Source: Gemmatimonadota bacterium | Lineage (GTDB): Bacteria; Gemmatimonadota; Gemmatimonadetes; Longimicrobiales; Gaopeijiaceae | NCBI GenBank assembly: GCA_022823365.1 | Contig: JAJDXG010000052.1 | Coordinates: 1 to 49,950 of the forward strand | Reading direction: 5' to 3' | Length of the DNA stretch: 49,950 nucleotides | Shown: positions 16,327 through 23,857 of the stretch, piece by piece | Layout: each line of letters begins with the position of its first letter | How positions within the stretch are numbered: the first letter of the stretch is position 1 | Notes under the pieces: model-generated | Databases searched by the model: none | Told to the model about the DNA's origin: nothing | The model's input: only the letters and a program-made list of their open reading frames with translations | Program-made: the position numbers and the translations under genes

Positions 16327-17414
16327 TGGGATACCAATCGCCCAGCTCCCTGGGGAGCCTGACCGTCTTCCTGCTTGCAGCCTGTGGGGGCGCGGAGGGT
16401 CCTGCCGCGGCTCCCGTCACCGGTACCCTCGACGAGGTATTCGCCGTCGAGGGAGTCCTGGAACTCGGCGAAGACCCCGCCGACTCGATTGCCGAGATCG
16501 GCGTCTTCGTCGAGCGCCGGGACGGTGGCTATGTGATCGGTGACCGCTTCCTGCCGCGGGTGCGGACCTACGACGAAGACGGGCGGCTGGAGGCGGCCTT
16601 CGGGAGATTCGGAGACGGTCCCTTCGAGTTTCGGCGGATCACGGCGGTGGCGGAGATGCCTTCCGGGAGAGTCGCCGTTGCGGACTTCAGCAATTCCCAT
16701 CTGACCTATCTGACCAGTTCCCTGGCTCCCGATATCATGGTGGCGTTGCCGGGAGCCGCGAGGAATGTCCTCGCACTCGGATCCGACCTGCTCGTGCACA
16801 TGATCGTGGGCGACCCCGCCGAAGGGGTATTCGGTCATCCTCGGCTGCTTCACCGGGTGACGCCGGCGGGGTTGGCATGGAGCAGTTACGAACTCCCGTT
16901 CTCCGACTTCGAAAGGCCCTATTGGAGTTCGTTCGCGGACTATGCCGTCGCGACCGGCGATGACTCGACATATGTGACCTCCGGTCTCAGATACCCGATC
17001 ACCGTTATCGACGGGTCGGGGGAGACCGTGGGCACCTTCGGGACCCCGTCCGCCTCCTTCCGCCCGATTCCCGTGCTGGAGCAGGGCGCGTTGGCCAATC
17101 TCGGGAGCTACGGCACTACGCTGGGGGAGTTGCTCGCGAGCTTCGACGTCATCGACCGCATCGACGCGGTCGGTGCGCACCTGGTCCTGACACGGGCTCG
17201 CTTCAACCCTGAGCGCCCGATTTCCCCCAACCGCGAGGTTCTACACACCGTGATCGAGGTCTACGATCGCCACACCGGGACCAAGCTCTACGAGGATGTG
17301 CCGCTTCCAGACGGATCCAGGGTCCTGGGTGGAGGACGGTTTCTGTATCTGCTTGTGGACATGCACGCTCCGCCCTGGCGGATCGCGAAGCTCCGGTTCC
17401 GGGTGCAGGACTGA
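16308..17414 (+). CDS. 6-bladed beta-propeller lipoprotein (second)
   Basis: A 368-residue protein with a hydrophobic leader ending in the lipobox LLAAC near residue 26. Blade-like repeats include GDRFLPRVRTYDEDGRLEAAFG, RFGDGPFEFRRI, and SGRVAVADFSNSHLTYL, matching the NHL/6-bladed propeller pattern. GTG at 16308 has GAGG just upstream and overlaps the previous gene by 19 nt. A second in-frame GTG at 16326 sits in a TAGTG stop-start overlap and is an equally plausible reinitiation start. The n-region lacks the usual basic residues. The arrangement suggests paired surface lipoproteins with linked expression. Confidence 0.7.
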   Translation: MALAGIVGYQSPSSLGSLTVFLLAACGGAEGPAAAPVTGTLDEVFAVEGVLELGEDPADSIAEIGVFVERRDGGYVIGDRFLPRVRTYDEDGRLEAAFGRFGDGPFEFRRITAVAEMPSGRVAVADFSNSHLTYLTSSLAPDIMVALPGAARNVLALGSDLLVHMIVGDPAEGVFGHPRLLHRVTPAGLAWSSYELPFSDFERPYWSSFADYAVATGDDSTYVTSGLRYPITVIDGSGETVGTFGTPSASFRPIPVLEQGALANLGSYGTTLGELLASFDVIDRIDAVGAHLVLTRARFNPERPISPNREVLHTVIEVYDRHTGTKLYEDVPLPDGSRVLGGGRFLYLLVDMHAPPWRIAKLRFRVQD

Positions 17415-17425
17415 GCGAAACCCAG

Positions 17426-17464
17426 ATGTAAGGTATCCATTACATGATGTAACTTGTGCATTAC
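17426..17464 (+). promoter_or_regulatory. Clustered ATGTAA/TTACAT half-sites upstream of the molybdate regulator gene
   Basis: An AT-rich patch holds ATGTAA (17426-17431), TTACAT (17440-17445), ATGTAA (17447-17452) and ATTAC (17460-17464). The first two form an inverted repeat with an 8-bp spacer, and the last two repeat the arrangement. The cluster lies about 95 bp before the start of the HTH/substrate-binding regulator, so it is a good candidate for its autoregulatory operator. It does not match the E. coli ModE site as I know it. Confidence 0.5.
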
Positions 17465-17559
17465 TTTTCGTGGAGGTATCGTTCCGGGCGTGAGGCTGCT
17501 CAAAGCGCCCCCGTCCCGGTTGACCGGGGGGATCCCGGGCACCCGATCGGGAGACGCAC

Positions 17560-18705
17560 ATGCCGGAGACTCAACTCCACAACACCGTCCGGCGATACCG
17601 CCGCGATCTGGGCCTGTCGCAGGAGGCCCTCGGGGACCGGGTCGGAGTGAGCCGGCACGCCATCATGGCCATCGAGGCGGGGCGCCAAGTCCCGTCCACT
17701 ACGCTGACGTTGCGTCTGGCCGACACGTTCGACTGTGCCGTGAAAGACCTCTTCCGCCTCGACCCGATCACCGAACTGCAGGTGCGCCTCCCTCCCCCCC
17801 GCCCCGCCGCGCCCGCATCCCCGCCTTCCCCCTCCTCCCGGGTGGCCGTCGGCCGCGTGGGCGGCGGGTGGACGGCCCATCCGCTCCCCGCACACGCAAC
17901 CGGGGCGGCCGACGCGATCGTGGTGGAGGGAGGAGCGGCCGGGTTCCATTCCGCCCGCGTCCACCCCGTGCGCGGCATGCGGCAACTCGAGCGCAACGTG
18001 CTGGTCGCCGGGTGCGCCCCCCTGCTCGCCAACCTGGCGCACCGGGTCGGGGAGGGGTCGGAGGACGCGCGCGCGACCTGGATCCCTGCCAGCAGCCACC
18101 GCGCCCTGGAGCTGCTGGCTGCGGGCATGGTGCACATCGCCGGACTGCATCTGTCGGGCGGCGCGTCCAGCCAGGCCAACGTGGAGGCGGTGCGGCGCCG
18201 GTTTCCGGGCCGACGCATGCTGGTGGTCAACCTGACCCGCTGGCGGCAGGGCTTCGTGGTGGCCGCGCGCAACCCGCTGGACATCCGCGACGCCGCCGAC
18301 CTGCTCCGCCCCGGCGTGCGGGTGGTGGGGCGCGAGCCCGGCACCGGCGCCGACGAGCTGTTCGCTCGCCTGCTCGCCGACGAACCCGGCGGACAGCCCG
18401 ACTTCTCCGGTCCGGTGGCGGAAGGGCACCTCGACGTGGCCCGGCGGGTCCACTGCGGCGCGGCGGACGCGGGGGTCGCCATCGAGAGCGCGGCGCTCGC
18501 CTGGGGGCTGGGATTCGTGCCGCTGGTGGAGGAGCGCTTCGACCTGGTCATTCCGGCCTCCATTGCCGAGACCCCGCCGGTGTCCCGCTTCCTCGATACC
18601 CTGGACGACCCCGGCTTCCGTGCCGAAGCCGCCTCCCTGCCGGGCTACGACACATCCATCAGCGGGCACGCGAGCACGCTCGAGGCGGAGAGCGCGGGAC
18701 CGTGA
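17560..18705 (+). CDS. One-component regulator: XRE helix-turn-helix plus molybdate-type substrate-binding domain
   Basis: A 381-residue protein. Residues 8-60 form an XRE/Cro helix-turn-helix (LGLSQEALGDRVGVSRHAIMAIEAGRQVPS). After a proline-rich linker (about 76-100) comes a periplasmic-binding-protein-like domain (about 110-370) with VHIAGLHL, NLTRWRQGFVVAARNP, REPGTGADELF and DAGVAIESAALAWGLGFVPL, typical of the PBP_like family fused to HTH or MerR domains in Mo/W regulators. It probably senses molybdate or tungstate and controls the transporter downstream. Its stop overlaps a GTG that could start modA. It is cytoplasmic, with no signal peptide. Confidence 0.85.
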   Translation: MPETQLHNTVRRYRRDLGLSQEALGDRVGVSRHAIMAIEAGRQVPSTTLTLRLADTFDCAVKDLFRLDPITELQVRLPPPRPAAPASPPSPSSRVAVGRVGGGWTAHPLPAHATGAADAIVVEGGAAGFHSARVHPVRGMRQLERNVLVAGCAPLLANLAHRVGEGSEDARATWIPASSHRALELLAAGMVHIAGLHLSGGASSQANVEAVRRRFPGRRMLVVNLTRWRQGFVVAARNPLDIRDAADLLRPGVRVVGREPGTGADELFARLLADEPGGQPDFSGPVAEGHLDVARRVHCGAADAGVAIESAALAWGLGFVPLVEERFDLVIPASIAETPPVSRFLDTLDDPGFRAEAASLPGYDTSISGHASTLEAESAGP

Positions 18706-18764
18706 GGGGCGGGCGGCACCGGAGTGCGGACCCGTCGGCCGCGCTGACGCGGGCGGGCGGTTCG

Positions 18765-19580
18765 ATGCTCAGGTGGGCAGGGGCGAGGCGCGGGCGTCGG
18801 GCGCAGGACAGGCAGTCCGCACCCGGGCTGGTGTGCCTCGCGCTGGTCATTGCGCTGGTCCAGGGTTGTGCCCCGGCCGATTCCTCCCGCATCCTCCACG
18901 TCTACGCGGCCTCCTCGCTCGCAGAGAGTTTCGCCGCCATGGAGCACGCGTTCGAGGCGGCCCATCCCGACACCGACGTGGTGCTCGCTTTCGCGGGCAG
19001 CCAGGTGCTCCGCCTCCAGATCGAGCAGGGCGCCCCCGCCGACGTATTCGCTTCGGCCGATCCGGCGCACATGCAGGCGCTGGTGGAGCGCGGCCGCGTC
19101 CGCCACGGGCGCATCTTCGCGCACAACCAACTGGTGCTCATCGTGCCTCGCGGCAACCCCGCGCGCATCGAGTCCTTCCGCGACCTGCCGCGCGCCAGCC
19201 GGCTGGTGATCGGGACCAAGAGCGTCCCGGTGGGTAGCTACGCGCGCCAGGCACTACGGCGGGCAGAGGCCGCGGGGGAAGGCGGTTTCGCGGCTTCGGT
19301 ACTCTCGCGGGTGGCCTCGGAGGAGAGCAACGTGCGCATGGTGCGAGCCAAGGTGGAGTTGGGCGAAGCGGACGCGGCGATCGTCTACCGGAGCGACACC
19401 GTCTCGGCAGAGCGTGTGCGCGCCATCGAGATTCCCCCCGCGCTCAACGTCAGCGCCGACTACTCCATCGGCATCGTCGAGGGAAGCGTGAACCCGGATC
19501 TCGCCAGGGCGTGGCTCGCGTTCGTCCTTTCCCGGCAAGGTCGCGAGCTCCTGGCCCGGCACGGGTTCGCGGCGGAGTAG
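18765..19580 (+). CDS. modA: Molybdate ABC transporter substrate-binding lipoprotein
   Basis: A 271-residue protein. A basic N-terminus and hydrophobic stretch end at ALVQGC, a lipobox, so it is probably anchored outside the inner membrane. The ModA motif series follows: VYAASSLAESFAAMEHAFEA, FAGSQVLRLQIEQGAPADVF, SADPAHMQAL, NQLVLIVPRGN and VSADYSIGIV. ModA binds molybdate or tungstate and delivers it to ModB. ATG 18765 gives the more usual leader. GTG at 18702 is in frame and overlaps the regulator stop as GTGA, giving 292 residues, and may be the real start. modB follows after 6 bp. Confidence 0.87.
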   Translation: MLRWAGARRGRRAQDRQSAPGLVCLALVIALVQGCAPADSSRILHVYAASSLAESFAAMEHAFEAAHPDTDVVLAFAGSQVLRLQIEQGAPADVFASADPAHMQALVERGRVRHGRIFAHNQLVLIVPRGNPARIESFRDLPRASRLVIGTKSVPVGSYARQALRRAEAAGEGGFAASVLSRVASEESNVRMVRAKVELGEADAAIVYRSDTVSAERVRAIEIPPALNVSADYSIGIVEGSVNPDLARAWLAFVLSRQGRELLARHGFAAE

Positions 19581-19586
19581 CGACGG

Positions 19587-20435
19587 GTGAACCGGCGGGC
19601 GAACCTGCCCGACTCCCTTGGCACCGGGCGCTGGCCATCGCTGGCGGCGGCGGTGCCGATGCTGGTGCTGCTCGCCCTCCCGGTCGTCGCGCTCGCGTTG
19701 GCCTCCTCGCCGGCCGAGCTGGCCGCGGGGGCGCGCCACCCGCTCTTTCTTCCGGCGCTGGGGCTGACGGCGCGCACCACGGTGGCGAGCCTCGTGATCG
19801 TGGTGGCGGCGGGCACGCCGCTGGCGTGGTGGCTCGCGGCCTCCTCCGGCCGCTTGGCACGCGGCGTCGAGCAGTTGGTGGATCTGCCCATCGTGCTGCC
19901 GCCCGCCGTGCTCGGCATCGCGCTGCTCCAGACCTTCGGCCGCAACGGCCTGCTGGGCGGCCCGCTGGAGGCGCTCGGGCTGCAGGTGCCCTTCACCACG
20001 GCTGCCGTGGTGGTCACCCAGGTGGTGGTCGCCTCGCCGTTCTATGTGCAGTCGGCGGCGGCCGCGTTCCGCCGGGTCGACCGCGACCTGCTCATCGTCG
20101 CGCGCACGCTGGGACGGTCGCCGGCCGGGGCGTTCTTCGGGGTGGCGGTGCCGGTGGCGCTCCCCGGGCTGGTCAGCGGGGCCGCGCTGGCGTGGGCGCG
20201 CGCGATCGGGGAGTTCGGGGCGACGCTGCTCTTTGCGGGCAACCTGCCCGGACGGACGCAGACCGCCCCGCTGGCCATCTACACCGCGCTCGAGTCGGAC
20301 GTACAGGCCGCGGTCGCGCTTTCCCTGGTGCTTGCGGCGGTCGCCGTGCTCCTGCTGCTCGGGCTGCGCGCGCTCCCGGGCGGCCGCCTGAGAAGGGTGA
20401 TGGAGGCCGTGGCTGCGGGGGCGTTTCGGCGGTGA
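19587..20435 (+). CDS. modB: Molybdate ABC transporter permease
   Basis: A 282-residue inner-membrane protein with five to six hydrophobic segments (about 18-40, 57-80, 93-112, 130-150, 195-215, 238-258). The EAA loop that contacts the ATPase is seen in [48 protein letters not shown] (spanning several segments), ending in the ModB-typical [12 protein letters not shown]. The start is GTG at 19587, six bases after modA. The stop overlaps the modC start by 4 nt (GTGA). It forms the membrane channel of the molybdate importer with ModA and ModC. Confidence 0.9.
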   Translation: MNRRANLPDSLGTGRWPSLAAAVPMLVLLALPVVALALASSPAELAAGARHPLFLPALGLTARTTVASLVIVVAAGTPLAWWLAASSGRLARGVEQLVDLPIVLPPAVLGIALLQTFGRNGLLGGPLEALGLQVPFTTAAVVVTQVVVASPFYVQSAAAAFRRVDRDLLIVARTLGRSPAGAFFGVAVPVALPGLVSGAALAWARAIGEFGATLLFAGNLPGRTQTAPLAIYTALESDVQAAVALSLVLAAVAVLLLLGLRALPGGRLRRVMEAVAAGAFRR

Positions 20436-21184
20436 ACCCGACCTGGCACGCCAAGGTCCGCATGCGGATCGGCGAACTCGACCTGGACGTGCGCCTGGAC
20501 GGCGGGGTGCGGCCGGTCGCCCTGGTGGGCCCCAACGGCTCCGGCAAGACCACCCTGCTACGAACCATCGCGGGGGCGTACCGGCCATCCGCCGGGGTCA
20601 TCGCGGTCGGCGAGCGCGTCCTGTTCGACTCCGGCCGGGGCATCGACCTCCCCCCGGAGGAGCGGAGAGTAGGCTACGTGCCGCAGGGCTACGGGCTGTT
20701 CCCGCACCTGCGCGTACTCGACAACGTGAGCTTCGGGCTGGCGGGCTCTTCACAGCGCGACAATGGTGGGCGGGCATCCGCTCTGGCCGTGCTCGAACAA
20801 CTGGAAGCCGATCATCTCGCCGAGCGCTGGCCGGACACGCTCTCGGGCGGCGAGCGCCAGCGGGTCGCGCTGGCTCGCGCGCTGGTCACCGAGCCTCACA
20901 TCCTGCTCCTCGACGAGCCGCTCGCGGCACTCGACGCGGCCGCGCGCCGGACCATGCGCCGTCGGCTCGCGGAGCGGCTGGAGGAAAGCGCCGTGCCGGC
21001 CCTGGTGATCACCCACGACGTGCACGACATCGTGGCGCTGAACGCCGATGTCCACGTGATGGAGGAGGGAAGGATCGTCCAGCGGGGCCCGGCCGACGCC
21101 CTTGCCACTCACCCCGCCACCGAGTTCGTGGCGGAGGTCTTCGCGTCACCGCTGGCTGCCCGCGGCAGCCGTCTTCGGCGCTAG
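20432..21184 (+). CDS. modC: Molybdate ABC transporter ATP-binding protein
   Basis: A 250-residue ABC ATPase. It has Walker [10 protein letters not shown] (about 34-42), the Q-loop region [14 protein letters not shown], the signature LSGGERQR, Walker [13 protein letters not shown], and the H-loop ITHDVHD. It lacks the C-terminal Mop/TOBE domain of longer ModC proteins, since it ends about 25 residues after the ATPase core; short versions are common. GTG at 20432 overlaps the modB stop by 4 nt, so the two should be translationally coupled. It powers molybdate import. Its last 4 bases overlap the convergent FHA gene. Confidence 0.9.
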   Translation: MNPTWHAKVRMRIGELDLDVRLDGGVRPVALVGPNGSGKTTLLRTIAGAYRPSAGVIAVGERVLFDSGRGIDLPPEERRVGYVPQGYGLFPHLRVLDNVSFGLAGSSQRDNGGRASALAVLEQLEADHLAERWPDTLSGGERQRVALARALVTEPHILLLDEPLAALDAAARRTMRRRLAERLEESAVPALVITHDVHDIVALNADVHVMEEGRIVQRGPADALATHPATEFVAEVFASPLAARGSRLRR

Positions 21185-21504
21185 CTGCCGGCATCGCCCC
21201 GCGAGGAATGGCCTGCGTCCGGCTCGGCATCGGCCCGGACGCAGAGCGCGCCCAACTCTCCCGCGGTGATGGTGCACGCACCGAAGCGCAGTACATCCGC
21301 CGGATCGAGCAGGGCCTGACGGATCGGCTGCCACTCGTCCCCCCGGCGCACGAAGGTGCCGCTTCCCGTCGCGCGATCGGCGACGTGGATCCGGCCCTCG
21401 GGCAGACAGACGACTTCCGCGTGGCACCGTGACACGCTGCCGTCACGCAGCACGACATCGCACGTGCCCTTGCGGCCCACGGTCCGAGCGACGATGCGGG
21501 ACAT
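21181..21504 (-). CDS. Small FHA-domain protein
   Basis: A 107-residue protein that is almost entirely a forkhead-associated domain, a phosphothreonine-binding module. Recognisable pieces are GRKGTCDVVLRDGSVSRCHAEV (residues about 10-31) with the conserved GR...S..H set, and ATGSGTFVRRGDEW near 46-60. The tail after residue 85 is unstructured and acidic. It lies 12 bp downstream of the protease-FHA gene on the same strand, so the two FHA proteins probably act together in a Ser/Thr phosphorylation circuit. Its kinase partner is not adjacent; the kinase gene at 45592 is 24 kb away. Confidence 0.8.
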   Translation of the reverse strand: MSRIVARTVGRKGTCDVVLRDGSVSRCHAEVVCLPEGRIHVADRATGSGTFVRRGDEWQPIRQALLDPADVLRFGACTITAGELGALCVRADAEPDAGHSSRGDAGS

Positions 21505-21516
21505 GTCCGAGCCCTC

Positions 21517-23061
21517 TCAGTTATCGGGTTTGCCGGCAGTCACCGGCTGAAGCGCCAGACGCGGCCCGTCACCGAACTGAACCACGGCATCCCGGGCGAG
21601 TTCCCGGGGCGTGAACGGGACCAGCCGTTCACCGTTGACCCAGGTGCCCTCGCGCGAGTTGAGATCCTCGATGAAGAAACGGCTGCCCTTGCGGATCACG
21701 CGCGCGTGACGCATGGAGACGGTCGGGTCTTGGATGACCTCATCGACCAGGGACGGCTGGCGGCCGATCACGAGCCCGCCGTCGGCACGCCGGAGCCCAC
21801 GGCCGCCGAGCCGGAAGTCGATGGGTGTATCGCCGTATTCCGAAGCATCGGCGACGAACCGGAGACCCGGAAGCACGGCCTCGTGCGGAGCGTGCGCCGC
21901 GCCTCGGGGTCGGCGAACAGCTCCCGCCATGGCCCCTCGACCGGGTAGAAAGTACCTGAACGGCAAGTAGAGTCCGGTACCGCCGGCACGCCCGGAGCTG
22001 CCGGGGATCCCCGGGCCGCGACCCCTGTCCACTCCCCCTTCGACCACCCGGACGACCTCCCGGCGCGGCGCGCGCATGGTCAGGAACATCAGGGTGGGAA
22101 ACATGACCGCGGCCATCCCGAGCGTGATCCACAGCCCCACGGCCAGCCGGTCTTCGGCCGCATCCATGCGTCTCTCGGTGGCTTCCACCGCCGACCCTGC
22201 GGCCTCCGCCGCGGCACTGGCCGCTGCCTCCGCCGCTTCCCTGGCCGCGCTGGCCGCCGCCTGCACAGCCTGTTCCGCCGCTCTGGCCGCCGCTTCCGCT
22301 GCCTCTCTCGCGGCGCTGGCTTCATCATCGCTGCAGCGAGAACTGGTCGTATTGACCGCGATGCCGAGAGCCCGCAGTTCCCGCACCGCCTCGGTGATCC
22401 GCGAAGCCACGAACACGCCCTGCGACGCGAGGGCACCCCTGGTGTTCACGCCGACCACCATCCCGCAATCGGAGATCAGCGGCCCTCCGCTGTTGCCCGG
22501 GTTGATCGCCGCGTCATGCTGAACCTGGTCCAGCTCTCTCCCTCCAGCCCTGACATCCCATGGCGCGCGGTACAATCGGCCGATCACGCCCCGCGTCAAT
22601 GTCGTCTGCAGCGACATGTTGCCGGTGATCGCATCCGCGATGCCGGGGAATCCCACGGCCCATACGGTTTCGCCCGTCTGCAGGGGCATGGTTCCGAGCA
22701 GCACTTCGGGCAGCGTCAGACCGTCCACCTCGAGAACGGCGAGGTCCAGTTCGGGAGATTCCCACCGCAGGCGGCCCTCTCTCATGCCGCCGGTGTGCGC
22801 CGAGATCACCTGATGTCCCGCACCGCCGTCTACGACGTGGTGGTTGGTCAGGACGATCCCGGGAGCCACCACCGCCCCGCTTCCGGTGCCGAAGCCGGTG
22901 GGAAGAAGGGTGACGACCCGCACCACGCTGCGGTCGGCCTCCCGGATTCGGTCGACCGCGGTCCTCGACTGGGCAGCTACCGCGTCCGGGCGCACGACGA
23001 GAACAGACCACAGGGTCCATGCCGCGACCACCCCTACGCCTGCGATGCCTCGGCTGGACAT
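21517..23061 (-). CDS. Exported trypsin-like serine protease with alanine-rich stalk, transmembrane segment and C-terminal FHA domain
   Basis: A 514-residue multidomain protein with a signal peptide (about 1-30). Residues 45-235 are a trypsin-like protease with His75 in TNHHVV, Asp106 in ELDLAVL, and Ser191 in NPGNSGGPL. Residues 247-298 are an alanine-rich heptad-like stretch (AAREAAEAA-type repeats), probably a coiled-coil stalk. One transmembrane helix follows (about 306-328), then a basic linker and an FHA domain (about 430-495; GRQ, SMRHA, NSREGTWVNG). The order implies a periplasmic protease linked to a cytoplasmic phosphothreonine reader. ATG 23061 gives the signal peptide; an upstream in-frame ATG at 23172 is unlikely. 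Confidence 0.83.
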   Translation of the reverse strand: MSSRGIAGVGVVAAWTLWSVLVVRPDAVAAQSRTAVDRIREADRSVVRVVTLLPTGFGTGSGAVVAPGIVLTNHHVVDGGAGHQVISAHTGGMREGRLRWESPELDLAVLEVDGLTLPEVLLGTMPLQTGETVWAVGFPGIADAITGNMSLQTTLTRGVIGRLYRAPWDVRAGGRELDQVQHDAAINPGNSGGPLISDCGMVVGVNTRGALASQGVFVASRITEAVRELRALGIAVNTTSSRCSDDEASAAREAAEAAARAAEQAVQAAASAAREAAEAAASAAAEAAGSAVEATERRMDAAEDRLAVGLWITLGMAAVMFPTLMFLTMRAPRREVVRVVEGGVDRGRGPGIPGSSGRAGGTGLYLPFRYFLPGRGAMAGAVRRPRGAAHAPHEAVLPGLRFVADASEYGDTPIDFRLGGRGLRRADGGLVIGRQPSLVDEVIQDPTVSMRHARVIRKGSRFFIEDLNSREGTWVNGERLVPFTPRELARDAVVQFGDGPRLALQPVTAGKPDN

Positions 23062-23219
23062 CGACGCTCTTCTCCTTCCGCCGGGCGAGCCTGCGTCTGG
23101 TACACCCCGCCGGGAAGGAGGTACCGGCGTGCGCGGCCTGGTCGGGTCGCCGGGTTCGAAGTACGGGCTCAAGTACGTAACCTGGCTCCGTGGCCGGGGT
23201 AAATCACCTGATCATCATT

Positions 23220-23235
23220 TGGCATGTGTTTTGCG
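23220..23235 (+). promoter_or_regulatory. Possible sigma-54 promoter
   Basis: TGGCATG-N4-TTGCG has GG and GC elements at the exact sigma-54 spacing (consensus TGGCACG-N4-TTGCW) and lies about 70 bp before the lipoprotein gene at 23306. It matches the core except at two less conserved positions. No activator-binding site was identified. Confidence 0.4.
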
Positions 23236-23305
23236 GGCATGGCGTGGCGAACCGGCTCGTCGCGCGGGCCCTCGCACCTCCACCCACCTGAAGGGGATGA
23301 CAGCC

Positions 23306-23803
23306 ATGAAGAAGGGCATCCTGTTCGCCGTTGCGGCGATGTCCGCTTGTTCCTCCGCCCCGATCTCCTATTACGGCGTGGCGCCGCCCGGCAGGGAGAC
23401 GGCATACCAGTGCGCGGTCGCTCAGCTGAACATTCTGGGCTACACGATCGAGGACGGAAACAGCGACGCCGGCTTTGTCCGGGGCCGCAAGCAGACGTCG
23501 GGTCTGGGGACCCAGATTTTCACCGGCAACACGTACCACGACGTGCTTACGGCAACCGCCTTCGACAACCCCGCCACCGGAGAGACCAACCTGAGGGTCG
23601 TGGCGACCCGCGTCGCGGAACATGACACGGGCCTGCTCGGGGCCCTCACCGACGAGCCGGAGGAGGGAGAGGACATCATCGCGCCCTCGGACAGCGGGAA
23701 GGGCGACGCCCGGGTGCTGCTGGCCAGCTGTGGCGTGTCCAGCGTGACGACTTCCGGGGGGCCGGACAGTTATCTGTTGCAGGGAGCGGCCAGCCCGCGC
23801 TGA
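23306..23803 (+). CDS. Small lipoprotein of unknown function
   Basis: A 165-residue protein with a short lipoprotein signal (MKKGILFAVAAMSAC, lipobox AMSAC with cysteine at 15). The mature part has RETAYQCAVAQLNILGYTIEDGNSDAGFVRGRKQ, a pattern seen in small periplasmic lipoproteins that carry an alpha-beta fold of about 100 residues, and then an acidic segment (DEPEEGEDI). Three cysteines remain after processing and could form a disulfide (Cys near 39 and near 150). ATG 23306 was chosen for the signal peptide, although the ribosome-binding site is only moderate (AAGGGGATGACAGCC). No specific function can be assigned. Confidence 0.65.
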   Translation: MKKGILFAVAAMSACSSAPISYYGVAPPGRETAYQCAVAQLNILGYTIEDGNSDAGFVRGRKQTSGLGTQIFTGNTYHDVLTATAFDNPATGETNLRVVATRVAEHDTGLLGALTDEPEEGEDIIAPSDSGKGDARVLLASCGVSSVTTSGGPDSYLLQGAASPR

Positions 23804-23857
23804 TCCGCGGCGCTCTCTCCGCCTTGGACTCTCCGTCCGACAAGGGCTCTCGCTGTC

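Noticed and set aside
16326-17414. Frameshift joining the two beta-propeller lipoproteins into one gene
   Set aside because: Each has its own leader and lipobox. The overlap is a normal stop-start arrangement.
21517-23172. Longer protease form starting at 23172
   Set aside because: The first 37 residues are proline- and arginine-rich without a domain, and would bury the signal peptide.
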